From: Montifringilla adamsi
Lineage: Eukaryota; Chordata; Aves; Passeriformes; Passeridae
DNA: 64,000 bases
Assembly (NCBI GenBank): GCA_017590115.1
Contig: JAGGNK010003335.1
Location: 1,984,001-2,048,000 of the forward strand
Reading direction: 5' to 3'
The first letter of the stretch is position 1, and each line of letters starts with the position of its first letter. Shown piece by piece: positions 1-11,000 of the stretch. The position numbers and the translations under genes were made by a program. A model generated the notes under the pieces. The model searched no databases. It saw nothing but the letters and a program-made list of their open reading frames with translations, and was not told where the DNA came from.

Positions 1-3000
1 CTGATACACCTAAAATTTTAGGCACATCTTCATATTCATGTGAGCATGGTTTCACAAGAGTCATTGCTTTCAGAATCAAAAGCAAATTATAAAATTTGAA
101 ATAAAATTAAGATCTGTTGGTTCACTGCATTTCACAAAGAGCAAATGCATACTAGTATGGATTTCTAAATCAGGATAACAATCATCTCTGATTGTTCATC
201 TCTTTGGTGTCTGAATGAGAACTAAGGATTTCTGGAAATTGGAACCTTGGAAAAGGCATATATTCTAAACTTCAACACCTACCTTTGAACAAAGCAACTC
301 ATGCTATCACCATTAACACACCCACAAATCTAAAAGTCCTCTTCTGTTGAATTTAGCCAAATCCTTTTTCTGAGACAGCCCTTAAGTCTGGTGCATTTTC
401 AGAAGACCACATCTGATAGCCTTCATAGCCTCCATCTTAATAGTTCTGCTTGCTAACGTGTTAATTAAGATCTACATTACATTAGCCACATAACTACTTA
501 AGAAGATTAATCCACCTGTAAAATGATGGCTTGTCTTGATTAAACCAAAGGAAGGTAAGAGAAGTGACATTTAAAACACATTGACTATTATTACATTTTG
601 ATCGTCTGTTTCAAAGCGTCTAACAGGAAACAGCAGAAACCGGGAGATTCATGTTGTTTACATTGTTAATGAGGGATGAGTTTATCTTTTACAAGACGAC
701 AGAGAGCTCCCTGCAGCTGTTGCCGAGTCCTTACACCGTGTGCTGGGTGGCTTCAGCAGGAGCACAGTCGGGGGTAGCACTGCTGCCTCAGGCAGAGACT
801 CAGGAGCTGCTCTGTTGGCATCTGAACCCCAGATCATCCCTCTGGCAGGATGGCAGATCCTCCCATTCCAGAATTTTGTTGCTCCTTTAGCATTGCCTGT
901 GTGCTGCATTGCTAATAAAATATCTTAACTATTGGAAAACAACTTGTGTACAAACCAAAACGTGACTCACAGCTGCAGCATCTGGCAGAGCTCTCAACAT
1001 CATTTGGAGAGAGCTGAAGACAACCTGTACAGCTCCACAATGACTGCTGAGCTCAGCTTTCCACATCCATCCAAGGACAATTTCTGCTACATCAGTAGAA
1101 ATCTGTTTTTCCTCTCCCTCAGCTCAAGCAAGTGAGATGGTGCCAAATTTAACAGCTAATTAAACTTTCCTAATTTCATTATTGACATTATATTTACAAT
1201 TCTGAATTTGGTATCTGGAAACAAGTATTTTTCATGACACTTCAGTACTTTAATAATTAATAACTGCAATATTTTTGAAAAAAGTCTTTCTGAAATCCAC
1301 ATACACTGTGGCAGGTTTTGTAGGTTTTTTTGGTGAAATACCTCAATCTGAGCACGAACTTGGATCAGGTTGGTTCATCCAAAGAGAAGCAAACCCTGGA
1401 TGTGAGTATCAAAACAAAAATTCATATCAAATTTTTCCATACAGTGCATTTATTGTACCTAAAGTGATCTTTACACAATTACTTTTGGTGTCTTTTAAAA
1501 TGGGAGGTTCTAGAATCAGAGATCACAATCTCTTCCTGTGTTTTTCAGCTTTCTAGAGCATTACTATAGAAAACAATCAAGATAAAAAGTACCAAGTCAA
1601 TTTTGAATTACTATAAAATTTGCTAAATTTGTGAGCACATCAAAGACAATATGTCCTAAACAAAAAAGTTTACACCAAAGCATTCTTTATATGGATTTTC
1701 AGCTGGGGTTAGTGTAGGTGTATTCTGTCAATTAGAAAGGAAACAGCACATAGCCACAGATTTTATGGAAATGTGTGTCTAGCCCACCACATGATTTTAA
1801 ATCTAGAAAACTTTTGGCATAGATTAACAGAATTTAGGCACAAATAAATCCCATAAAGTCATCTATTTCACTTCTTTTTGAAGAAGCAATTATTCCCAAA
1901 TATGCCTCTTTCCTTTTCCCCCACTTTCCCCCTTAATTTAGATTTATTACACCCAAATTCTAACATTATCCTTACACAACATTATAGATAAATGGACATT
2001 ACACACAGAAGGCTTTTTAATGTCATTACAATCTATCTCATTCCCATAGAAATTCCAAGGCAGTATCAATTTTTCGGGTTTTATGCAATATGAAGAGACA
2101 CTGCCTTATGATCTGTATTAAGAAAGGAATTTTTGTCTCCTAATTTAAATCCCTACTTGAACACAACTTTCACAGCATGGTGGACTTCACTTGCAGTTTT
2201 AAAGCAGCACTGGGGATTTTTCTGCCCGTTGCACTTGCCTCCTCCTTTCAGACATACCCACTATTAGTGAGATGTAGTGTGTAATTACAAAAAACCTGAA
2301 ACTGTGTTATCTTAATAGTGAATTTTGTTTTCATTCAGATAGGAGAAAACAGTAATAAAGTAATTTGCATTCCCCTTAAATTGCAGTTTTATTATTTCCT
2401 ACCAGAATTTAGTCCCTTAATAAGGAACAGGCAGATCAAATTGAATACCTGCCTTTTTTTTTTTCTCCTTTCAAATTGCTCTACTTTAAAATGCTTTGCT
2501 TGCTGAGTAGGCACAGCTTGTGTTTAAGTGGCCCTTCTCAGACTAGGGGTTAAAGGTTTCTTTGGGAGACCCGTGTTTTGAAAAGAATGGCTTCATCCTG
2601 AGTTGTGTCAATTATAGAAAGGTCACTCTCCACAGCCAGAGCCCTGAAATGGTTGTTGTGTTAAAAGCTGTCAGAGGCTTTCCTAAAAACTGCTGGGATA
2701 GCAATTTTAACTTGGACATAAAAAGAAAGGTGAGGTAGAAAAACTTTTCACCCTTCCCTGCTCTAGGAATTTGTCTTCTCGATATTCTTTGTGTTCATCC
2801 AAACCTGTCATTCATTTTATTCCACTGTGGAAGATTACTTGCCTAAACATTGTTCTTCCTCCTTCCCCCACGTTATCAGCATTTCAGCAACCTTCTACAA
2901 AATGTCAGAAGAACAAGTAAACTTTTCCAACATGCACTGAGGAAAGCTAACTGCAGCAATTTAAGACACAACCAGCAACTCTGTCTCCTTGTCTCCTCTA

Positions 3001-4284
3001 CAGGAGGTTACCACTCCCAAAACAGCATCTCAGCCTCTTCAAATGCACAAAGCTAATTAGAGTGGGGCTGGGATAAACTGCCAGAATTTGCACTCAAGTG
3101 CCCCAGGCAGATGAGCCCATTCCAGTTCTGCAGTCCTGCTGCCCTATATTTGCACAGAGATGGCAACAAAAAGCTGCAGGGAGGGAATTGGGAAAGGTGT
3201 TAAAGCCCTGCAGTTGTCTGCTAAATGACCATAATTGCCGACCTGAGCTCTTCAGGTTCCTGCCCAAAACCACAGGGTCTCTCACCTGTGCCCAACCTGG
3301 AGGCAGTTCAGCAGCAATGAAAACGTTCTGCTTTGCACTTAGGGATGTGCTGCTCACGCACTTTGACCTACAGCCAGTCAGAGATGAAAGCCAAACCAAT
3401 GAACACTTGTCTAAAAATGTTCAGGTTTTTGGCACTATCAGGATGCAGGATGCAGGACAAGGAGGAAGTAAAAACTAGACCCTCCATGGAAAACATGGAG
3501 AAGCTGAGGTGCAGCAGTGGCAGCATTTATTGAAAACAGAAGCAAATCCATTAAATGATCAAGCTCATAAAAGAACTACTCAGTTTTCTTTCCCAAGTCT
3601 ATTTTAACTGATTGTTTTCCCAATGCAAGTATCCTGTGTCAGCATTTTCTTCTAACACTTGCTTTGGCAATTACCAAGCTTAACGTGAGCCACAGGTCCT
3701 GAGTGCAAAGCAGTGCTCCGCCTCTGAACAGAATTCTTCAGCTGACAAAAATCAAGTGCTCAGACTTCTCCTGTTCCAGGCATGCCATCCACCATCCCAG
3801 CAGACTGAAGCGTGGGAGGTGTTTTGTCTAATTGTAATATTCTGTTCTGCCTTCTCCCCATAATTTTTATAATAACCAGAGACCTTACTGTGATGTAGCA
3901 AAGAAAACCTCTGAACTTCACCAGTAAAAATCATTCCATTTAAAATCCTTTTTGTGACATGTAACTTTGTGTTTTTAACACAGGTTTTCTCAGTTTAAGT
4001 GTTTCCGGTTCTAAGTTTTAAATTTTTTTTCCTTTCCCCTGCCATGTCTTTGTCATCCTCCTCTGGACCACAGTTTTTCTTTAAGAGAAAAAGAAACCAT
4101 TTGTTGTCTAATTTCTCACATTAATATCACAGGACAGACCATTTACCATGGGTCAAATTCTGCTGTCCTTGGTGTTTGCTATTAGAATTCACTGAGAAAG
4201 AAGAACCAGGGATGTGGTCCTGGCTGCAAGCCAGTTCTTGACTTCTCTCAAGCACTACAATGCGCTTGTAACTAAACCAAGCTT

Positions 4285-4660
4285 TTCACAGAATTCCAGA
4301 ACGGGTCAGGTTGGAAAGGATCATAGTGAGTCAATGTGGTCAAACCCCTTGCTCCAGCAGGGTCATCCCAGAGCACAGGGCACAGGATTGTGTCCTGAAT
4401 GTTCTGGAATATCCCCAGTGAGGGAGATTGGGCCAATATGATCCAGTGCTTGGTCACTGCACAGGAGTTCTGCCTCATGCTCAGGTGGAGCTTCCTGAGC
4501 ATCAGTTCCTGCCCGCTGCCTCCTGTTCTGCTGGCTGGGACCACTGTGAAGAGCGTGGTCCATGCTCTGAGCCTTCCCTGCAGATATTTACACAATTAAT
4601 GAACTCCCTCTCAGTCACCTCTGCAAGCTGAACAGCCCCAGCTCCCTCAGCCTCCTCCTA
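4285..4660 (-). mobile_element. CR1 LINE 3' fragment, minus orientation
   Basis: The plus strand opens with CACAGAATTCCAGAACGGG and GGTTGGAAAGGATC, the antisense form of the avian CR1 3' end. It continues through typical CR1 blocks (CCCCTTGCTCCAGCAGGGTC, GACCACTGTGAAGAGCGTGG, CTGAACAGCCCCAGCTCCCT). The 5' side is cut off where the duplicated block at 4661 begins. It is moderately diverged, with no reading frame left. Confidence 0.82.
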
Positions 4661-5032
4661 CTTTGGGATCTCTATGCCTGGAAAAAGAGCACCTAGCCAG
4701 TAAACACAGCACATTTCTGAGAGCAATTCTCCAGCGTCCTCAGCAGCACAACTTCGCTGGCGATAAACCAGAACCCACAGGATTTAGTGTGAGCATGGGG
4801 CATGCTGAGACCCAGGGGAGGGAAACAATGGGTGGCATTTTGGGGCTGTTTGGCAGCGTTTTGGGGCAATTTGTGAGGGTTTTGGGACTGTTTGGCAGCA
4901 CTCTGGGGCAATCTGTGGGGGTTCGGTAGCATTTTGTGGCTGTTTGGCAGCATTTATAGGCGTCTGGAGGTGTTTTGGGGTGGTTGAGCAGCATTTTGGG
5001 GTGGTTTGTGGGGGTTTGGTGGCGTTTTGGGT
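4661..5032. repeat. First copy of a ~370-bp tandem duplication
   Basis: Bases 4672-5031 recur at 5049-5408 with an offset of 377 and no difference that I could find. The shared start CTTTGGGATCTCT occurs at 4661 and again at 5033, where four or five extra bases separate it from the rest. The left part is unique-looking sequence (AAAAAGAGCACCTAGCCAG onward) and the right part already consists of TTTTGGGG-type minisatellite units. Confidence 0.88.
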
Positions 5033-5408
5033 CTTTGGGATCTCTAAACTATGCCTGGAAAAAGAGCACCTAGCCAGTAAACACAGCACATTTCTGAGAG
5101 CAATTCTCCAGCGTCCTCAGCAGCACAACTTCGCTGGCGATAAACCAGAACCCACAGGATTTAGTGTGAGCATGGGGCATGCTGAGACCCAGGGGAGGGA
5201 AACAATGGGTGGCATTTTGGGGCTGTTTGGCAGCGTTTTGGGGCAATTTGTGAGGGTTTTGGGACTGTTTGGCAGCACTCTGGGGCAATCTGTGGGGGTT
5301 CGGTAGCATTTTGTGGCTGTTTGGCAGCATTTATAGGCGTCTGGAGGTGTTTTGGGGTGGTTGAGCAGCATTTTGGGGTGGTTTGTGGGGGTTTGGTGGC
5401 GTTTTGGG
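5033..5408. repeat. Second copy of the ~370-bp tandem duplication
   Basis: This partner of the block at 4661-5032 looks identical over 360 bases. It runs directly into the longer G-rich minisatellite. Such high identity implies a recent duplication, ongoing homogenisation, or an assembly artefact. Confidence 0.88.
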
Positions 5409-5775
5409 GCAGTCTGGCAGTGTTTTTGGGTGGTTTGGTAGGATTTTGGGGCAGTTTGTGGCAGTTCAGGTGGCATTTTGGGGGACTTTGTGACAGCTCA
5501 GCTGGGGTTGGGGCGCTTTGTGGCGGTTCAGGTGGCATTTTGGGGCGCTTTGTGGCGGTTCAGGTGGTGTTTTGGAACAGTTCGTGGCAGCTCAGCTGGG
5601 GTTTTGGGGGGCTTTGTGGTAGTTCAGCTGGGGCTTTGAGGAGGTTCAGGGCAGTTCAGCTGCGGCTTTGGGGTGCTTTGTGGCAGTTCAGCTGGGGCTT
5701 TGAGGCAGTTCAGGGCAACTCAGCTGGGCTTTTGGGGCGCTTTGTGGCAGCTCAGCTTGGGGTTTAGGGCAGTTC
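5209..5775. repeat. G-rich minisatellite in the TENM2 intron beside the linker exon
   Basis: Imperfect head-to-tail units of roughly 30-35 bases are present. Each is built on GGCATTTTGGGGCGCTTTG followed by TGGCAGTTCAGCTGGGG-like sequence. An extra block of the same units lies in the first duplicated copy (4832-5031). The G runs lie on the plus strand, which is the template strand for TENM2, and runs of three or four G at short spacing give G-quadruplex potential. Long open frames in several phases arise from the periodic sequence and are not genes. The array ends about 40 bases from the donor at 5817. Confidence 0.88.
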
Positions 5776-6020
5776 GTGGCCGGGTCGGGCCGGGTCGGGG
5801 GCGCGGCGCGGACCCACCTCTGCCGGCAGGGGGCGCGGGCGGGCCGTCCTCGCCGGGCGGGCGCAGGCCGTTGCTGAAGGTCGGCGGCTCGGCCGGCTGC
5901 AGCTGCCAGTTGAGGCCCAGCAGATGCATGGCTGCGGACACAGGGGACACAGACAGCGGTCAGCGCGGCTGCGGACACCCGAGCGCCTCGCGGGAACGCC
6001 CCGGAGCCACTCGGCTCTCA
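5770..6020. promoter_or_regulatory. Intragenic CpG-rich island covering the linker exon
   Basis: This short block is very rich in G, C and CpG (for example GGCCGGGTCGGGCCGGGTC at its left end and CCGAGCGCCTCGCGGGAACG near its right end) inside an AT-rich locus. It includes exon 5818-5931. It could be an unmethylated internal island with promoter potential, or only the result of GC-biased gene conversion. I see no TATA box or initiator that decides between these. Confidence 0.5.
5818..5931 (-). CDS. TENM2: TENM2 internal coding exon, first extracellular linker after the membrane helix
   Basis: This is the first extracellular exon of teneurin-2. It starts with the conserved block [14 protein letters not shown] (Ala split G|CC with the transmembrane exon) and ends PPAPPAGR plus one base. 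The acceptor reads gtgtccgcag before 5931 and the donor is GTGGGT at 5817. The phase is 1/1 and the length is 114 nt, so the exon is symmetric and could be skipped in frame. The first 14 residues are typical teneurin. The remaining 24 ([16 protein letters not shown] onward) are strongly shifted to Pro, Gly, Ala and Arg, and appear about three residues shorter than the mammalian exon as I remember it. Of 37 complete codons, 34 end in G or C, in contrast with the AT-rich surroundings. The segment is a flexible linker between membrane and EGF repeats and carries no catalytic motif. Continuation into the next exon lies left of the window. Confidence 0.92.
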
Positions 6021-6375
6021 TGGACGGGGATGTGCTAAAAGAACCGGCAACAGCGGCAAAAAACCACCCCCCTCCCCCCCTATAATGCTAAATAAACAAA
6101 AGCGATCCCTGGTGACTCACACGCATCTGTGTGGCACTGAAATGCAAAATGCTCACAGCTCTGGGCAGAGCCGGCCACTTTCCCGGCTCGCACAGTGCGA
6201 GGGACACATCTCGGGAAACAAAGCACCTGCTGCAAGTCCCAGCTCCGAGTTTAAATTACAGGTGGTAATTTATATGTTGATTATAAAATTGGCTTTAGCC
6301 CTGTGTAAAGTAGTGACTTGGTAATGCAATTATTCTGTGTTTAGTACAACTTATTTAAATCAATACATTAGGATA

Positions 6376-6655
6376 ATAGAATCACAGTTTGGGCTGAAAG
6401 GAACCTGAAAGATCACCCAGCTCCAACCCCGGCCATGGGCAGGGACACTTCTCACTAGACCAGGTTGCTGCAAGCCTTGTCCAACCTCACCTTGAACACT
6501 TCCAGGGCTGGGGCATCCCCAGTTCATGTGGGCACCCTGTGCCAGGGCCTCCCCACTCTCACAGGGATGAATTTCTCCCCAACACCCAACCCGCCCCCAC
6601 TCTCTTCCACTGTGGAGCCATTAGAGAGCCTCTATCTTCATTTTGTAGATTGAGC
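6376..6655 (-). mobile_element. CR1 LINE 3' fragment, minus orientation
   Basis: The plus strand reads AATAGAATCACAGTTTGGGC, then GAAAGGAACCTGAAAGATCA. It follows the usual antisense CR1 order: GGGCAGGGACACTTCTCACT, CACCTTGAACACTTCCAGGG, and GATGAATTTCTCCCCAACAC. It is 5'-truncated, as most avian CR1 copies are. Confidence 0.85.
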
Positions 6656-8031
6656 TTCCCCGACCAAGCCACGCTGTGCTAATCCTTTCACCTCCCAGAT
6701 TTTTGACCCCACTGTCCCAAGCCCTGCACAGCCTGGGCAGGGGAGGTTTGCCTGCTCACAGCCACGGGCTCTGCAGCCATCCCTGTGCCAGAGACAGGTC
6801 CGTGTGTCCATGTCAGAGGCTGTGCAGCTGCACCTGCAACACGAGCTGAGCACTGGGAGCAAGGCCAAGCACGCCCTGCACAAGTGCCGGAGTTATAGGC
6901 ACTGTGGCAAGGCTAATTGAATAAGTCCTGTGCATAATGCATGAGACTTGACAGGTCTGAATCATTCAGCCAGTGGATTTATGTGCATCTTCACCTTGTA
7001 TAAACACAGCTACCTGCATACTCTCATCACATTATCCCCATGGCACTCTCAATGCAGTAGAGCAGTGGTGAGGGATAAAGCCCACCAAGCTGCTGCTTTC
7101 CTTTTCTTTGCATCTTTCTGTTTACACAGGATGTATGTAAACCTATATACCACAGAGAACAGCATTTCCAGTTACGTCAAAAGGTGTTTGAGAAGATTTA
7201 CTGTCAATTTGCAGGCAGGAAAAAAAAATATTATGGGCACCTTTAGAATTGTTCTCTTCTGCAGTGTCACATCCACACGAGATTATCAGATATTTTGCAT
7301 CCAATTCAAAGTGATTATAGTGATCACAAACGGCCCTGCAGTGGCCACAAACTAAGTGTTCAAAGAGTGAATGTTAGGGATAGGAGAAGCAAAACACTTC
7401 TCACAGAAACTGCCATTTACAGTGCTGGAGCCACCACTCAGATAACCTCAGAATGCAGGGAATCCATTTAGATGTGAGTGATTCATATGTGCATTCCTAA
7501 GCCCCAAGAAAACAAAAAGCACCTCCCACCCCCAGAATCCATCTGTCCCAAACCCCTGGATATCTCTCAGCACGCAATCTATGCAGAGTTTAACCTCTGT
7601 ATTTTTGACAAAAGCAGCAGGGGAGCAAGACATCTTTCCTAAGACCATCTTCCTCTAGACATCCTATGGCTAATGCCTAAGCAGATATGTAAGAATAGTA
7701 ACTAAAATCAGGAGACCTTTTCTGTGAAGAGGGCAGCTGCCAGATTTCATATTCATGCTGAATTTACAAGTTTTGTTTCTATTATGTCAAAATACCTCAC
7801 AAAAACAAACAAAAAATACCTTTAAGCCTCTGGTATGTTAAATACCAGACATGAACCTGAAAAGGATGTTTTGCAAAGAAACTAATCAAAATTTATTTCT
7901 ACAGAATGTTTAAGAATCCTTGGAAAATAGACAAGAATTTATGTGGGATCAAATTATTTACTCAATTACAACTTATTTGTCGTGCCAAAACAAACATTTT
8001 AAAAGGTTTTTTCACTCTAATCTCAAGCAAC

Positions 8032-8034
<3 letters not shown>

Positions 8035-8072
<38 letters not shown>
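8035..8072. repeat. Poly(T) run of 38
   Basis: This is the longest uninterrupted homopolymer in the window. It could be the A-tail of a minus-strand retrocopy or simple slippage. No coding sequence is visible at its right side to support a retrocopy. Confidence 0.9.
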
Positions 8073-8076
<4 letters not shown>

Positions 8077-11000
8077 TATGGCAAATGAAACTGAAAAATC
8101 ATTCACAAGGCTCAAACCCCACCAAACTGCAGCTTATCCACAGTGCCCCGCTGAGCAGAGGCAGCTGTGCTGGGGCTGGGACAGCAGAGAGCAGCTCGGG
8201 GTGCTTGTGCTGTCAGCAATTCCCACTCCCTGCACAGGCACCAGATACAGCTGGACCAGCCCTGAAAGCCAAGAGTGCATAAAGATTAAGTGAATTTCAA
8301 AGCCCCACAATGCAAACAAGTCACAAAGGAGAATCAGACTTTTGTGTTTTATACTCTCAGTGTGTCTATTCAAAGTTGCCATTTTTTTTTTATTTTATTG
8401 TGAGCATAACCATAAATGTAGGTCACTTGCAGAGATGAAAGCCTGCTGCTTCAAGTGTGAACCAGTCTTTACAACAGGAAGATAAAAAAATCACAACTAA
8501 TAGTCTGTCCAAGAAAATTATAGTTGCTACCTTATAATTACCAGGTAAATTCAGACAGGGAATTATAAAAGATCTTATTAACATGGTATTAAAAAATACC
8601 TGTGATCCATCTGCTTCCAAGCACACCATGGTTTCATTAATAACTGTGTTTTAATCACGGATGCACGTTAGGTAGGAGCAATTAGAGCTCCTTCCTGACG
8701 GGGCAGGGATTTGCACGTCTGCTCCATCCCTGGTGGAGACTGAGAATCTCCTGCACAGCTCACACACCCATGAGGTGATCTACAACCTTCCACTAAGACA
8801 GCTGCAGTCACAAACACGAGGAACATTCCCTTTCCACCAGGAATGAGTGGAGAAAAGTGTGTCACAGGGCCTGAGGGGAAAGCTCTGTGTCTGCATCGCA
8901 CTGAGCAGAGAGAGAGCTGAGCAGGGGGAACAAGGAGAAACCTTCTCTCTGCTGCTGCACAACGCTGTGAGATGGCAAATTTATATGATTAACCTTTCGT
9001 TCTGTTAATCAAACAAAATGCCTCCAGCAAAGGAATAAGTAGAAGCCCGTTTAATTAGAAATGTGGGGATCCACGCAGAAGTTGAGTGCATGTGTCTCAG
9101 AGGAGAAATTTGGGCTAGTCAATTTGCTGTTTTTTCTGCTTTTCTTTTCTAGTTTGAAACTGACTTTGCTTTTTGTCCCAATAACAATTTGTGTATCCGC
9201 AAATTATATTTTGCAGAGCACTTACAGGTATTATTTTTGTGTGTTTGCTTTCCCTCCCCCTCAACATTTAAGCATATTTTCGAAGTTCTTCTCTATTATA
9301 TTTGATTTTCAAACACTAATCTTGTCAGAATTTATAGGGTTCATTTAACTCTAACATCTAGTAGTTCAGAATAGTGTATTTATATTCTCTAAGCCATGAG
9401 AATTCAGGAATGATAAATTTTGAAGAAAAACCTTTGAGGTTGAAGTAAAAAATAACAATCAACCTCTCACTCCCACTCTAGCACCATTCACATACAGAGA
9501 GAAAAAGCACCTGGAAGCTAAACCTGCATGCCCAGCAAGAACAAAAGCAGAGACCTGGCTCATCACTCCAGGTGGCAGAGCTGCCAAGGATCAGTCTAAG
9601 ACTTATGTAAGATAGAGGTTGCTAGAGTGAATCACATATTATTTTAAGAAGTCCCAAAAGGTACACAAATCTCCAGGAAACTGATAAAACTTGCATGCAA
9701 ATTATCTTGAGATTCTCTAAACTCAGTGGCGTCCTCACATTCCTCTTTCATTGGTCTTCTCTCATTTTGGCCATGAACCCACTGCCCACTCCATTCAGAG
9801 TTTTGTCTAAAGGACAATGGTTCCCAAGCTCAGGAAGCTCTCTGTCTTGTCTTAGTGCTCTTGTCGCTCTTGACCTTGTACTTCTAGAAGGAGAGAGCTC
9901 TGGTGTCTTTGGGAGCTGGAGCTCTCCCTGTAGTACAGCTCAGTGTCTGCCAATAGGCACAGCACAAGGAGCGTTTTCACTTATCCCTTCACTTGATTTC
10001 TTAAAGGGAGAATATGCAGACTAATGATCCATCATTTCCCCCGTTCCTACTGCATCCTCCCAGTAAGGGTCTGTAAAATACACACTGCTTCCTTGTTGGA
10101 AAATTCAGTATTTCCTAAGCAACTCAAAAAGATGGAAAGATTATACGATTGAACAGAATTAAGGATGTTTCCATAGTTTAATTTCCAACTAGTCATGCTT
10201 ATTAACTCCTGAATTATCGTCATCCACAATGAAGCCATCAAACATGGCTTTGTCAGCATATATCCAGTGTCTGTCTAGAGCAGGACAACCTCTTTCCATA
10301 TGAACAAGAGATCACTCCATTATATCAGGAACAATGTGAACAAACATACCCTAAAAGCACATTTTCTGTTTGAAAGCCATTGGGTTATAGGAGCAGAAAT
10401 GTTCAAAGTTTCCTTTCCATCCACTCCTGAGGTGAATGATGATGCAACTCTTGTTATTTATTATGTAGTTTCCAGCAACATCAAATTAATTTCCAAGCCA
10501 GGTATAATGAATCACAGACATGATGAAACAAAAGGTACCTAATAAATCTTCGCATAATGTTAATTTCATAGCATCTATATTCAAAGACCTATTTGCACAT
10601 CTATTTTTTATTTCATATGCTCTGAACTTTTTTTTTTTTTTTAATGTTTGTATGAAGCAAAGGATATCTAGTATTTTGCACTTCTGGGTGCATATAGATG
10701 GGTACCCAAATAACCTGAAAAGAATGAATGTATTCCTCAAAAAATTAAAAAATAATTAAACATTATTGCATGCTTACTTATATTAAATCTTACTAAGATG
10801 AGACTCATGATCCTTTATTAGTTACTACTTCTTGATCCTGCAGCAGAACTTGAGGAATACCAGAAATTGATCTTACTGATCTCAATTATTATTCACAAAA
10901 TAACAGTTACTTAAAAGATTAGAAACATAGTAATTTAAAGTTTTATTATTCCTCTGGAGAAAGAGGTTCAAGTTCAACCCAAGTCACAAGTGAAACGAGT

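Larger units (their letters stand above)
1..5817 (-). other. TENM2: TENM2 intron downstream of the linker exon (partial)
   Basis: The intron starts at donor GTGGGT (5817) and runs off the left edge. Its first 1.2 kb is highly structured: GC-rich DNA, a G-rich minisatellite, a tandem duplication and a CR1 fragment (4285-4660). From 1 to about 4280 it is ordinary AT-rich sequence. I see no exon, RNA gene or clear mobile element in that part. Confidence 0.85.

Noticed and set aside
3098..3478. 126-codon plus-strand open frame with an overlapping minus-strand frame
   Set aside because: Both strands are open in the same GC-richer patch and neither shows protein-family features.
4832..5031. TTTTGGGG repeats as an interstitial telomere
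   Set aside because: Vertebrate telomeres are TTAGGG. The motif here is part of a 30-35-base minisatellite unit, not a short perfect array.
5321..5767. Long plus-strand open frame and several minus-strand frames across 4740-5767
   Set aside because: They follow from the periodic minisatellite sequence, appear on both strands and in several phases, and have no splice or start context.
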